From: Chitinophagales bacterium
GTDB lineage: Bacteria > Bacteroidota > Bacteroidia > Chitinophagales > Chitinophagaceae
Direction: 5' to 3'
NCBI GenBank assembly: GCA_021323755.1
Contig: JAJPKJ010000060.1
Span: 1 to 35,972, forward strand
Length of the DNA stretch: 35,972 nt
Shown: positions 7,713 through 15,824 of the stretch, in pieces
Numbering within the stretch: position 1 is the first letter of the stretch
Layout of the letters: the number at the start of each line of letters is the position of its first letter
Notes under the pieces: model-generated
Told to the model about the DNA's origin: nothing
Databases searched by the model: none
What the model saw: only the letters and a program-made list of their open reading frames with translations
Translations under genes and position numbers: made by a program

Positions 7713-8990
7713 TCACTGTTCCTTCATGCGTCCACGGGCAATAAGCAAGGCCAGCAGGGTGATGATCGCCGCTGCGCATAGATAGTAACCCACATAGGCA
7801 AGTCCATGGGATGTAGCGATCGAAGTCGCTAAATAGGGCGCGAGTGAGGCCCCCAGGATACCCGCCAGGGTGAATGAAACAGAAGCCCCCGTATAACGCA
7901 CTGGCGTTGGAAATATCTCGGCGAGCGCAGTTCCTAGCGGGCCGTAGGTCAGCCCCATCAGGAATAGACCCAGGACAAGGAAAATAACGGTGAGTGTCCA
8001 GTCACCGCTCCGGAACAAAACCTGAAAAAATAAACCGAATAGGAATATGCCTGCAGTGGCAAGGATCAGGATATTATTCCTCCCGAAGCGGTCAGCAAGT
8101 GAGGCGGAAAGGGGAATACCAATCGCAAAAAACAGGACCCCGACCATTTGGGCTGTCAGAAATCCGGAGCGATCATAATGCAGGGCGCTGGTCCCCCAGC
8201 TCAGCGCAAATACGGTCATCAGGTAGAATAATAAAAAAGTGGTCAGCGCTATCAGGGTGGAGAGGATCACCGTCGGAGTATATCTCGAAAAGACCGTCTT
8301 CATGGGGATGGACACCCTTTGTTCTTTCTCCATCGCACGCAGGAAATCGGGTGTTTCAGTGAGTCTCAGCCGGACATACATCCCCACCCATACCAGCACA
8401 GCGCTCGCGATAAAAGGAATGCGCCAGCCCCAGTCAGCAAAACTATTATCGCTCATGGTCTTACTCAGGACCAGGAAAGTGCCGCTGGAGAGGATAAAGC
8501 CCGCGGGTGCGCCGAGCTGCGGGAACATGCCATAACGTGCTCTCTTGTTTGCCGGAGCATTCTCTGTCGCCAGCAGTACCGCCCCTCCCCACTCCCCGCC
8601 AAGACCAAGTCCCTGCCCGAAGCGGAAAACGGCGAGCAGGATGGGGGCAGCGATCCCAATGGAATGATAGCCGGGCAAAAGCCCGATCGCCACTGTAGAA
8701 GGTCCCATGGTCATCAGCGCAGCGACCAGGGTCGCCTTCCGGCCAATACGGTCGCCGAAATGACCGAACAATAGGGCGCCGACAGGTCTGGCAAAAAAAG
8801 CAAGGGCGAAAGTGGCAAGAGACTGCAGTGTCGCCGTCGCAGGATCAGCACCGGGAAAAAATAATTTGGGAAATACGAGGACGGCAGCGGTGGAATAGAT
8901 ATAAAAATCGAAGAACTCAATGGTGGTGCCGATCATGCTTGCGACCAGTACCCGCCTGGCAGAATTTACGTTATGTCCTCGTAGTTCCAT
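7713..8990 (-). CDS. MFS transporter, metabolite:H+ symporter (MHS) family (425 aa)
   Basis: Twelve-helix major facilitator of the ShiA/ProP-like MHS group. The family start RRVLVASMIGTTIEFFDFYIY is followed by the MFS motif A, GHFGDRIGRK (residues 76-85 from this start), and by FGQGLGLGGEWGGA, typical of MHS members. It should act in the inner membrane as a proton-coupled carrier of a small organic acid or osmolyte; the substrate cannot be read from sequence. Start: the frame is open from 9155, but that would overlap the preceding barrel gene. ATG at 8990 places the family N-terminus correctly. ATG at 9053 is an alternative with a GGAGG five nt upstream, adding 21 residues. It is codirectional with, and 121 nt upstream of, the ligase gene, so co-transcription is likely. 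Import of a precursor or export of a product are both possible. Confidence 0.9.
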   Translation of the reverse strand: MELRGHNVNSARRVLVASMIGTTIEFFDFYIYSTAAVLVFPKLFFPGADPATATLQSLATFALAFFARPVGALLFGHFGDRIGRKATLVAALMTMGPSTVAIGLLPGYHSIGIAAPILLAVFRFGQGLGLGGEWGGAVLLATENAPANKRARYGMFPQLGAPAGFILSSGTFLVLSKTMSDNSFADWGWRIPFIASAVLVWVGMYVRLRLTETPDFLRAMEKEQRVSIPMKTVFSRYTPTVILSTLIALTTFLLFYLMTVFALSWGTSALHYDRSGFLTAQMVGVLFFAIGIPLSASLADRFGRNNILILATAGIFLFGLFFQVLFRSGDWTLTVIFLVLGLFLMGLTYGPLGTALAEIFPTPVRYTGASVSFTLAGILGASLAPYLATSIATSHGLAYVGYYLCAAAIITLLALLIARGRMKEQ

Positions 8991-9138
8991 CAAAAAGAAT
9001 TTTTTTTGAATATAGTAAAAATTATATAACCCACCACGCCCGCTTATCACCATCAGATCCTCCAGAAATTGTATAACGTCGATGCATATTCGAAGAACAA
9101 GGCTGGTCCGTTTTGCATTTGCAACATGTACCCCATGG

Positions 9139-10365
9139 CTAAAATGTTTCGCCAAGATTCAGGTATAGCGCCCGGTAACTAAGGCTGACAGCGTAGTCCA
9201 GGGAGATATTGGTGCCGGAGTGTTTATTGAATTTTATCCTTAGACCGGTGCCGACAGCAGGATGCAGATAGGAGAACTGGTTGGTGAGCGGTTCCGATAC
9301 ACTATTGACATTTGCGAAAAGGACAAATCCCAATAGACCATCACGGGTGATATCACGACGGTATTCGCTCTCAAAATAAAGCAACCTGTTCCCGCGGTAA
9401 CGGTTCTGCGGGAAGCCTCTGCCCGACCGTTGCCCATAAGGATCCCACCCGATACTGGGCAGATCAAGATAAGGCGTATGACTTTGCAGTGCCGTCCAAT
9501 AATAAGCCCAGACCGCGATCATATTCTGACCCGTACGGCTGAAAGAGATATATCTTCTCAGGTCCAGGTACAAGGATTGCCAGTTCTGGTTGCTACCAAA
9601 AAAATGCGGATTAAAGCGGTAGACAGCATTGGCATAAAAACCCGGAAATGGATTGAAATCGTTCCTTCTTGAATCATATAAAAGATTCAGGGCAAGTCCG
9701 GAAGAAAAAGAATTTTCGCTGGCTGAAGTACCATAAGGGTAACCGGTGAACTTGGCAACGCTTGGTGAGTCATTGAATGTATCAATGTCAAAATGCGCGT
9801 CCGCATAATAACCTATGCCTGCAAGAAAATAAGGTTTTATCGCCCTCAGGAATGACTGATAGAAGCGGACATATTGATAATTGACCAATAGCCTATGTCC
9901 GTCCGCTGAATTCCCGCCGAGCCCCCAGGTATACTGCGGATAATACAGGAATCGCGAATCACCCATTATCTCCCAGCGATTCGCCGGTAACCAAAGACCG
10001 GACCGGAGGGCGAAACCGATGCGACCAGAAAAAGTAATATACGGGGAGAAAGCGACAGTTGACAGCGAAGTGTTCTCTCTGCTTCCCATATAAAATCCGG
10101 CCGTCGTCGTTGTGATCAGGGCGATACCCGCCCCGGGAACCTGGGAGCTTACGGGTAAAAATGAATAATATATCTTTTTGCTATTGGTCGGCGTGGCATG
10201 CTGATCTGCCCGCTTATGGAAGACCAACCTGATCAGTCCCAGCAAATCTCTTTTATTGACGCTATCCTCTTTGTTGAAATTTCCCTGGCCAAGACCCAAA
10301 AAAGGAAGGGTAGAAAATGTTACCGGTAAGAGCCATTTATAAAAGATTTTGAAACAGGTTTGCAA
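9139..10365 (-). CDS. BamA/TamA-like outer-membrane beta-barrel protein (408 aa, TTG start)
   Basis: A signal-peptide-like start (FYKWLLPVTFSTLPFLGLGQG, cleavage near residue 27) leads into a sequence of alternating polar and aromatic beta strands (for example YITFSGRIGFALRSGLWL and LYFESEYRRDI) ending in a hydrophobic strand and a terminal F. This is the pattern of the surface-antigen/BamA-type barrel, without visible POTRA repeats, so it is the short form common in Bacteroidota. It should sit in the outer membrane; function unknown, possibly secretion or lipid/peptide passage. Start: the frame has no ATG before residue ~90. TTG at 10365 precedes the signal peptide, and upstream the frame closes at TAA (10413-10411), so TTG is the likely initiator. 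It is followed after about 150 nt by the MFS gene, on the same strand. Confidence 0.8.
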   Translation of the reverse strand: MQTCFKIFYKWLLPVTFSTLPFLGLGQGNFNKEDSVNKRDLLGLIRLVFHKRADQHATPTNSKKIYYSFLPVSSQVPGAGIALITTTTAGFYMGSRENTSLSTVAFSPYITFSGRIGFALRSGLWLPANRWEIMGDSRFLYYPQYTWGLGGNSADGHRLLVNYQYVRFYQSFLRAIKPYFLAGIGYYADAHFDIDTFNDSPSVAKFTGYPYGTSASENSFSSGLALNLLYDSRRNDFNPFPGFYANAVYRFNPHFFGSNQNWQSLYLDLRRYISFSRTGQNMIAVWAYYWTALQSHTPYLDLPSIGWDPYGQRSGRGFPQNRYRGNRLLYFESEYRRDITRDGLLGFVLFANVNSVSEPLTNQFSYLHPAVGTGLRIKFNKHSGTNISLDYAVSLSYRALYLNLGETF

Positions 10366-10781
10366 ATCAGCCGGGTTTTTTGTTGAGATAAGTATTCGGC
10401 CTACGCATTTTTATAAGGTATGGATGCCTTCTATTTTTTAATAGTAAAAAACTTCCTTTTAAGACTAAGGCCCCGCCAAGAATAGCGGGGCCGACTAAAT
10501 TGTCCTTGAAGAAGACAACTTGAAAAACCAAAATAAAAATCGACCGATAAATACGTTCAGCACTTAAATATCGGTAACCGATTTGGAAAAAAACATGATC
10601 CTGATCAGCCTGCAGTGCAGCCATTGCTATGGGAGAATGCAAAAAGAGGGAAATAACGGTCATGCATAACTGAGAAAAGAAGAAATGTCATCATATTGCG
10701 GATATTTCTTCCATTATGCTCGCCCTGCAGCGAGTTCCGCATTCCAGATTATAGGTTGATGCCAGCAGCGCCAGCTGCCAG
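10366..10781. other. Intergenic region between barrel gene and permease (416 bp)
   Basis: No convincing gene. A 98-codon minus-strand frame (10367-10663) is open, but it reads straight through a GC hairpin and has no recognisable domain, so I treat it as chance. The region holds the hairpin at 10469-10492 and a 13-bp palindrome, ATCGGTAACCGAT (10570-10582). It should contain the 3' end of the permease transcript (stop at 10782) and the promoter of the barrel gene, but no consensus -7/-33 pair was found. Confidence 0.5.
10469..10492 (-). terminator. GC-rich hairpin, possible transcription terminator
   Basis: GGCCCCGC (10469-10476) and GCGGGGCC (10485-10492) form a perfect 8-bp stem with an 8-nt loop. 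On the minus strand a T-rich stretch follows only after about 17 nt (AAGTTTTTTAC), so it is not a textbook intrinsic terminator. It lies about 290 nt beyond the permease stop at 10782 and about 100 nt before the barrel gene, where it could end the former transcript or attenuate the latter. Confidence 0.4.
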
Positions 10782-13148
10782 TCATTCTGTTCTGAGACTT
10801 TTCGCCGGGTTTGCCATTGCAGCTTTGATCGCCTGGAAGCTGACCGTTAACAACGCGATAAGGATCGATAGCAGGCCTGCACCAATAAACACCAATGCAC
10901 TGATCGCGATCCGGTATGGATAACTCTCAAGCCAGGCGTGCATGGCAAGCCAGGCGACGGGTGTGGCGATCAGTAAAGAGATCAGCACAAGAATGATAAA
11001 ATCCTTTGATAAGAGTGTCGCGATATTCGTGATGCTCGCGCCCAGAACCTTTCTTACGCCAATTTCTTTGATCCTTGCCGATGCCATATAGGTCGCAAGT
11101 CCAAATAAGCCGAGACAGGAAATAAGTATGGTGAGCCCGGCAAAGAGACCGGAAAGAATTCCAGTGCGTTTTTCATTTTCAAATTTGCGAGCATATTCCT
11201 CATCCACAAAATTGCTAACAAAAAGATAGTTGGGGTCATAGCGGAGCACCAGCTTTTGGGTCATGTCCATATACTGGGAAATTGTCTTTTCTTTATTGAG
11301 TTTGACAAGCACGATATTAAACCAGGCCTTGGGACCATAGATCAGCATGGGTTTTGTCGGTTCATAGGGAGATTCCAAAATAAAGTCTTTGATCACGCCC
11401 ACCACATGCCAGGTCTTTCCGTTGTCTTTAACGAACTGCCCAATGGGGTTTTTGAATTTCATGACCTTCAGCGCTGACTCATTGATCACCATCGCGAGTG
11501 AATCATTGGGATAGGCGGAGGGGTCAATGTCGCGGCCTGCGACAAAGGTCAGTCCGGCAGTCTTCCCCAGACCCCCGTCTTCGTTATATCGACGGAAATC
11601 GGTACGGTCACTGGGATCCTTTCCTTCCCAGTCCTGCCCCCACCCATCGCTCCAGCTCTGCGTGAGCGGCGCGCTGATCTTGGTGACCGAGGCTGCGATC
11701 CCGGATTGCACCAGGTCGGTCCTCAGCGCAGTATATTTTTTTTCGATATTATCACTTAAATAAAAATAAATGAGGTTGCTGCGGTTATAGCCTGTCTGCC
11801 TGTTCTTCGCGTAATCGATCTGCTGGGTGACAATGATCGTGCAAATGATCAGGATGATCGCAAAGGTGAACTGCAATACGACAAGGACCTTCCTCGGCGT
11901 TACCAGCGCACTCACTTTTTTGAAAGTTCCTTTGAGTACACTCACCGGTTTAAAAGCAGACAGAAAAAAAGCGGGATAACTCCCGGCAAGAAGACCGGTA
12001 AATAAAACGAACGCGATCCCTGAAAACCAGAAATAGATACTACCGAAAGGGATATAGAGGGTTTTATCCGTGAGCTGGTTAAATCCGGGAATGGAAAGCT
12101 GGACGATCCCAATTGCGATGACCCCTGCTATAAAAGCAAGCAATACCGATTCCCCGATGAATTGCGTGATGAGGGAGGATCTTTGTGCACCCACTACTTT
12201 TCTGATGCCTACTTCTTTGGCACGCCGCTCACTTCTGGCTGTACTTAAATTCATAAAATTGATGCAGGCGATCAGCAGGATGAAGGAAGCGACGATGGTA
12301 AATAACCGGACAAAACTGATGCGACCACCGGTCTCCACCCCATTTTCAAAATTGGAGTAAAGGCGCCAGTGGCTCAGCGGATAAAGGAACATCTCCCATT
12401 TATCGTGTTTTGCTTCATCGTCGTAATGCTGTTTGATCACTTTCATTTTTTCCTGCGCGTGGGCAATACTGGCACCCTGCTTCAACAAAACATAGGTCGT
12501 AGTGCTGTTATTTCCCCAGTAGCTGTCATCTTCACCGTTCTTTCTGAGGTATGACCAGGGCGTCAGCCACTCAAAATCAAAACGCGTATCGTTGGGCAGA
12601 TTTTTTAGGATACCCGTCACCGTTAGATTATCCTTGGAATTGACACGGATCGTTTTTCCCATCGGATCCTCTTTTCCAAAAATAGTGGTCGCCATTTTCT
12701 CGGTGATCACAATAGAATATAATTCCTTTAGTGCCGTCTTTGGGTTACCCTTGATCATGGGAAAAGAGAATACATCAAGGAAATTGGAATCAACCTGGCT
12801 CCCATGTATCAGCCATTTCTTTTCGCCCAGGTTAAATAAAAAAGTTCCCCAATGATTCACCCGCACGGCTTGCTCCACTTCCGGAAGATCACGCTCCAGC
12901 GTCCGGGCAAGGATCTTGGGCGTAGTGTTCCAGCACATCAGTTTTCCGTCAAACCTTGCCTTGTTCCATGCCTCATAGATCCGATCTTTTTTTTCATGGA
13001 ACTGATCATAACTGATCTCATTTTGCAACCATAACAGGATAATGATGGCACTCGCCATCCCGATCGCCAGTCCGATGAGGTTGATGGCAGAATACCCTTT
13101 ACTGCGCCAGAGGCTGCGGAAAGCAACTTTGAAAAAATTGCGGATCAT
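10782..13148 (-). CDS. FtsX/MacB-type ABC transporter permease (788 aa)
   Basis: Complete tandem-FtsX permease with the family start MIRNFFKVAFRSLWRSKGYS, first helix at about residues 22-43, coupling motifs AKEVGIRKVVGAQ in the first FtsX block and IKEIGVRKVLGAS in the second, and the C-terminus NPAKSLRTE (Ala where the paralogues have Val). The frame is open to 13220, but the extra 24 residues do not match the conserved N-terminus and ATG at 13148 does, so 13148 is chosen. It is relatively GC-rich, like the permease ending at 5753. The periplasmic domains differ strongly from the paralogues, while the membrane blocks and coupling helices are conserved, as expected for paralogues specialised for different partners. 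It follows the permease starting at 15717 after a 145-nt gap that may hold its own promoter. Confidence 0.93.
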   Translation of the reverse strand: MIRNFFKVAFRSLWRSKGYSAINLIGLAIGMASAIIILLWLQNEISYDQFHEKKDRIYEAWNKARFDGKLMCWNTTPKILARTLERDLPEVEQAVRVNHWGTFLFNLGEKKWLIHGSQVDSNFLDVFSFPMIKGNPKTALKELYSIVITEKMATTIFGKEDPMGKTIRVNSKDNLTVTGILKNLPNDTRFDFEWLTPWSYLRKNGEDDSYWGNNSTTTYVLLKQGASIAHAQEKMKVIKQHYDDEAKHDKWEMFLYPLSHWRLYSNFENGVETGGRISFVRLFTIVASFILLIACINFMNLSTARSERRAKEVGIRKVVGAQRSSLITQFIGESVLLAFIAGVIAIGIVQLSIPGFNQLTDKTLYIPFGSIYFWFSGIAFVLFTGLLAGSYPAFFLSAFKPVSVLKGTFKKVSALVTPRKVLVVLQFTFAIILIICTIIVTQQIDYAKNRQTGYNRSNLIYFYLSDNIEKKYTALRTDLVQSGIAASVTKISAPLTQSWSDGWGQDWEGKDPSDRTDFRRYNEDGGLGKTAGLTFVAGRDIDPSAYPNDSLAMVINESALKVMKFKNPIGQFVKDNGKTWHVVGVIKDFILESPYEPTKPMLIYGPKAWFNIVLVKLNKEKTISQYMDMTQKLVLRYDPNYLFVSNFVDEEYARKFENEKRTGILSGLFAGLTILISCLGLFGLATYMASARIKEIGVRKVLGASITNIATLLSKDFIILVLISLLIATPVAWLAMHAWLESYPYRIAISALVFIGAGLLSILIALLTVSFQAIKAAMANPAKSLRTE

Positions 13149-13293
13149 GATAAAAATTATTTTGGTGAATGCTAGTCCCGATAAGGTCTGCAGAAAAAGG
13201 CAAAATGTTGCATCGGGCAAATGAACCCGTCCATTTTCGTCAAAATATTTTTTAGAAATACTTGCAGGAACAGATCCGTTCTTTAAATTGTTT

Positions 13294-15717
13294 TCACTCT
13301 GTTCTCAAACTCTTGACCGGGTTTGCCACGGCTGCTTTAATTGCCTGGAAACCCACCGTTAATAATGCAATGACGACCGTTAACGCAGCTGCCAATATAA
13401 AGATCCACCAGCTGATATCCGTTCTGAACGCGAAGCTCTCCAACCATTTATTCATCGCCCACCAGGCGATGGGGAATGCGATCACCGCCGCGATCAAGAC
13501 CAGTTTTAAAAAATCCTTTGAGATCATCGTCACGATGCCGCTGATATTTGCACCAAGCACTTTGCGGATGCCAATTTCTTTTGTTCTCTGCTCTGCAGCA
13601 TAGGTTACCAAACCAAATAACCCAAGACAGGCAATGAAGATCGCGAATACGGCAAACGTGATAAATAATTTGCCGGTTTGTTGTTCTGCTTTGTAAATAT
13701 CATTGAAGTCATTATCTAAAAACGTATAGTTAAATGGTTGTCCCGTAGTCATGCTATTCCATTTAGCTTCAACCTGGTTAATTAGTGAAGGAATATTTTT
13801 TGTATTAATCCGAACGGCGATGCCTCCCCAATATTCGTCTTTTGTAATTACAAGCGGGCCTACTTTTTCGTGCATGGAACTAAAATTAAAATCTTTCACT
13901 ATACCCACGATATGATATGCTTTTGTCCTGAGCGCGCTATTATCCCCTATAGGGCGATACAATATTTGATTTAGTGCGTCTTTATATCCTAAAAGTTTTA
14001 CCGCTGCCTGGTTTAAAATAATGGCAGTGGAGTCAGAAGGGAAATCGCGGGAAAAATTTCTTCCGCTATCCATTTGCATGCCCAGTGTCGGAATATAATT
14101 TTCGTCAACATCAAATTCCGTTAAAATGGCAGCCTGCTTTGGATCGAGGGTAGCATTGCGGAACCATCCGTTCTGATTAAAACTGCCTGCGGTAGGAAGA
14201 GCGCCACATATTGTTGCATTTTCCACTCCTGAAATTTTCAGCAGATCCTGCCGGAAGGGTCTTATTTGTTTGTCAAGCGACCATGCATTGCGTATGACTA
14301 ACACCTGATCGCGGTTAAACCCAATTTTTCGGTTGTGTATAAAATTAAGCTGGTTATAAATGACAATGGTTCCGATGATCAATATTATTGAAATGCAAAA
14401 TTGAAAAACAACCAGGCTGCTGCGCAGCCAGCTGCTTTTGAACCCTTTTGCTATTGAACCTTTCAGAACCTGAATCGGCTGAAATGAAGAAAGATAAAAT
14501 GCAGGATAGCTTCCTGCAATACAGCCCACCACCAACACCAATGCGATCAACACAGGCATCATCCATGAAGAGAATAAGGTGCTCACCAGCATTTGCTTTC
14601 CCGCAAGCTGGTTGAACAATGGAAGTAATACCATTGCCAATCCCAATGCAATTAATAATGAAAAGAAACTTATTAGAACTGATTCAGTTAAGAATTGAAA
14701 GATCAGATTTGATCTTGTAGAGCCGGCAACTTTTCTTATACCAACTTCCTTTGCACGGTTTGCAGAACGCGCGGTAGAAAGATTCATGAAATTTACACAG
14801 GCAATGAGCAAAATTAAAACAGCGATCACGGAAAAAATATACACGTAATTAATATTTCCATTTGCTTCAAACTCGGAAGATTTATCTGAATGCAAATGAA
14901 TATCTGTAAGGGGCATCGCATGATAAAGAAAATGATTCCCGTTTTGATGGACTTCTTTTTCCGTTGTATGCAAGGCGGTCTGCAGTTCCCGCATGACGTA
15001 AATATTTATAATTCCATCCACACTTTTTTGAACAGTTGCCATTGTAGCGGTCGGTCTCGCCAAGATATAAGTGTAGGTATTATTACTCAACCAGTCACCC
15101 GCATTTTCTCTTTGTGTGCCATGCTTGCGTATAAAATTGAAATGAAAATGAGAATTCGAAGGCATGTCTTTTATCACTGCGGATATTTTGCAGTAGGTAT
15201 TGTTGTCAACATATAATGATTTTCCAACAACATCTATGCTGCCAAAATATTTTTTGGCTGTGGTTTCGTTGACTACAATGGAATTCGGTTCATTCAATGC
15301 AGTTGCTTTGTTTCCCGCCAATACCGGAATATCAAATACTTTAAAAAACGTGGAGTCTGCAAAAACCGAACGATGATCCTGTATATTCTGATTGTCTTTT
15401 CTTACGAGAATATCGTTTTGATAATAAAGTCTTACCATTTGCTCTACCTGTGGCGATTCGCTCACCAGCGTTGGTCCCAGCGGATCCGGAGAATCGGCAG
15501 CAAAATAACTTGTCCCGTTAAAATAAAGATCCGCTTCGATGCGATATATCCTGTCTGCATTCGGAACATATTTATCATAGCCCAGTTCATCCACGACAAA
15601 TAAAACGATAAGGAGACAGACGCCTAATCCGGCAGATAATCCAATAATATTGATCGAGGAAAAGGCTTTGTTCTTCCATAAATTCCGGATCGCCACTTTC
15701 AGATAGTTCTTAAGCAT
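13294..15717 (-). CDS. FtsX/MacB-type ABC transporter permease (807 aa)
   Basis: Complete permease beginning MLKNYLKVAIRNLWKNKAFS. The first helix (about residues 20-43) is followed by a MacB_PCD-like periplasmic domain, the central helices, the coupling motif AKEVGIRKVAGSTR, a second periplasmic domain, TKEIGIRKVLGAN, and the last helices, ending NPVKSLRTE. The segment LYNQLAGKQML before the third helix is of a type also found in the 15825-18191 protein (LYNNISGKNIV), which suggests these two are the closest pair in the array. The spacing to the preceding permease gene (stop at 15825) is 107 nt, compatible with co-transcription. No ATPase is nearby and the substrate is unknown. Confidence 0.94.
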   Translation of the reverse strand: MLKNYLKVAIRNLWKNKAFSSINIIGLSAGLGVCLLIVLFVVDELGYDKYVPNADRIYRIEADLYFNGTSYFAADSPDPLGPTLVSESPQVEQMVRLYYQNDILVRKDNQNIQDHRSVFADSTFFKVFDIPVLAGNKATALNEPNSIVVNETTAKKYFGSIDVVGKSLYVDNNTYCKISAVIKDMPSNSHFHFNFIRKHGTQRENAGDWLSNNTYTYILARPTATMATVQKSVDGIINIYVMRELQTALHTTEKEVHQNGNHFLYHAMPLTDIHLHSDKSSEFEANGNINYVYIFSVIAVLILLIACVNFMNLSTARSANRAKEVGIRKVAGSTRSNLIFQFLTESVLISFFSLLIALGLAMVLLPLFNQLAGKQMLVSTLFSSWMMPVLIALVLVVGCIAGSYPAFYLSSFQPIQVLKGSIAKGFKSSWLRSSLVVFQFCISIILIIGTIVIYNQLNFIHNRKIGFNRDQVLVIRNAWSLDKQIRPFRQDLLKISGVENATICGALPTAGSFNQNGWFRNATLDPKQAAILTEFDVDENYIPTLGMQMDSGRNFSRDFPSDSTAIILNQAAVKLLGYKDALNQILYRPIGDNSALRTKAYHIVGIVKDFNFSSMHEKVGPLVITKDEYWGGIAVRINTKNIPSLINQVEAKWNSMTTGQPFNYTFLDNDFNDIYKAEQQTGKLFITFAVFAIFIACLGLFGLVTYAAEQRTKEIGIRKVLGANISGIVTMISKDFLKLVLIAAVIAFPIAWWAMNKWLESFAFRTDISWWIFILAAALTVVIALLTVGFQAIKAAVANPVKSLRTE

Positions 15718-15824
15718 TGAATGGTTTTCCTGTAAGATGCTTCGAACGAAACTTTTGTTACTGCAAATCGCAATTATTTTTTTGCTTTATTTTCTGTTGA
15801 GACTTTATTGATTGAAATCCCTGC

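Noticed and set aside
10367-10663. 98-codon minus-strand open frame before the barrel gene
   Set aside because: It is read through a perfect GC hairpin, has no domain, signal or family resemblance, and lies in an expected regulatory gap. Probably chance.
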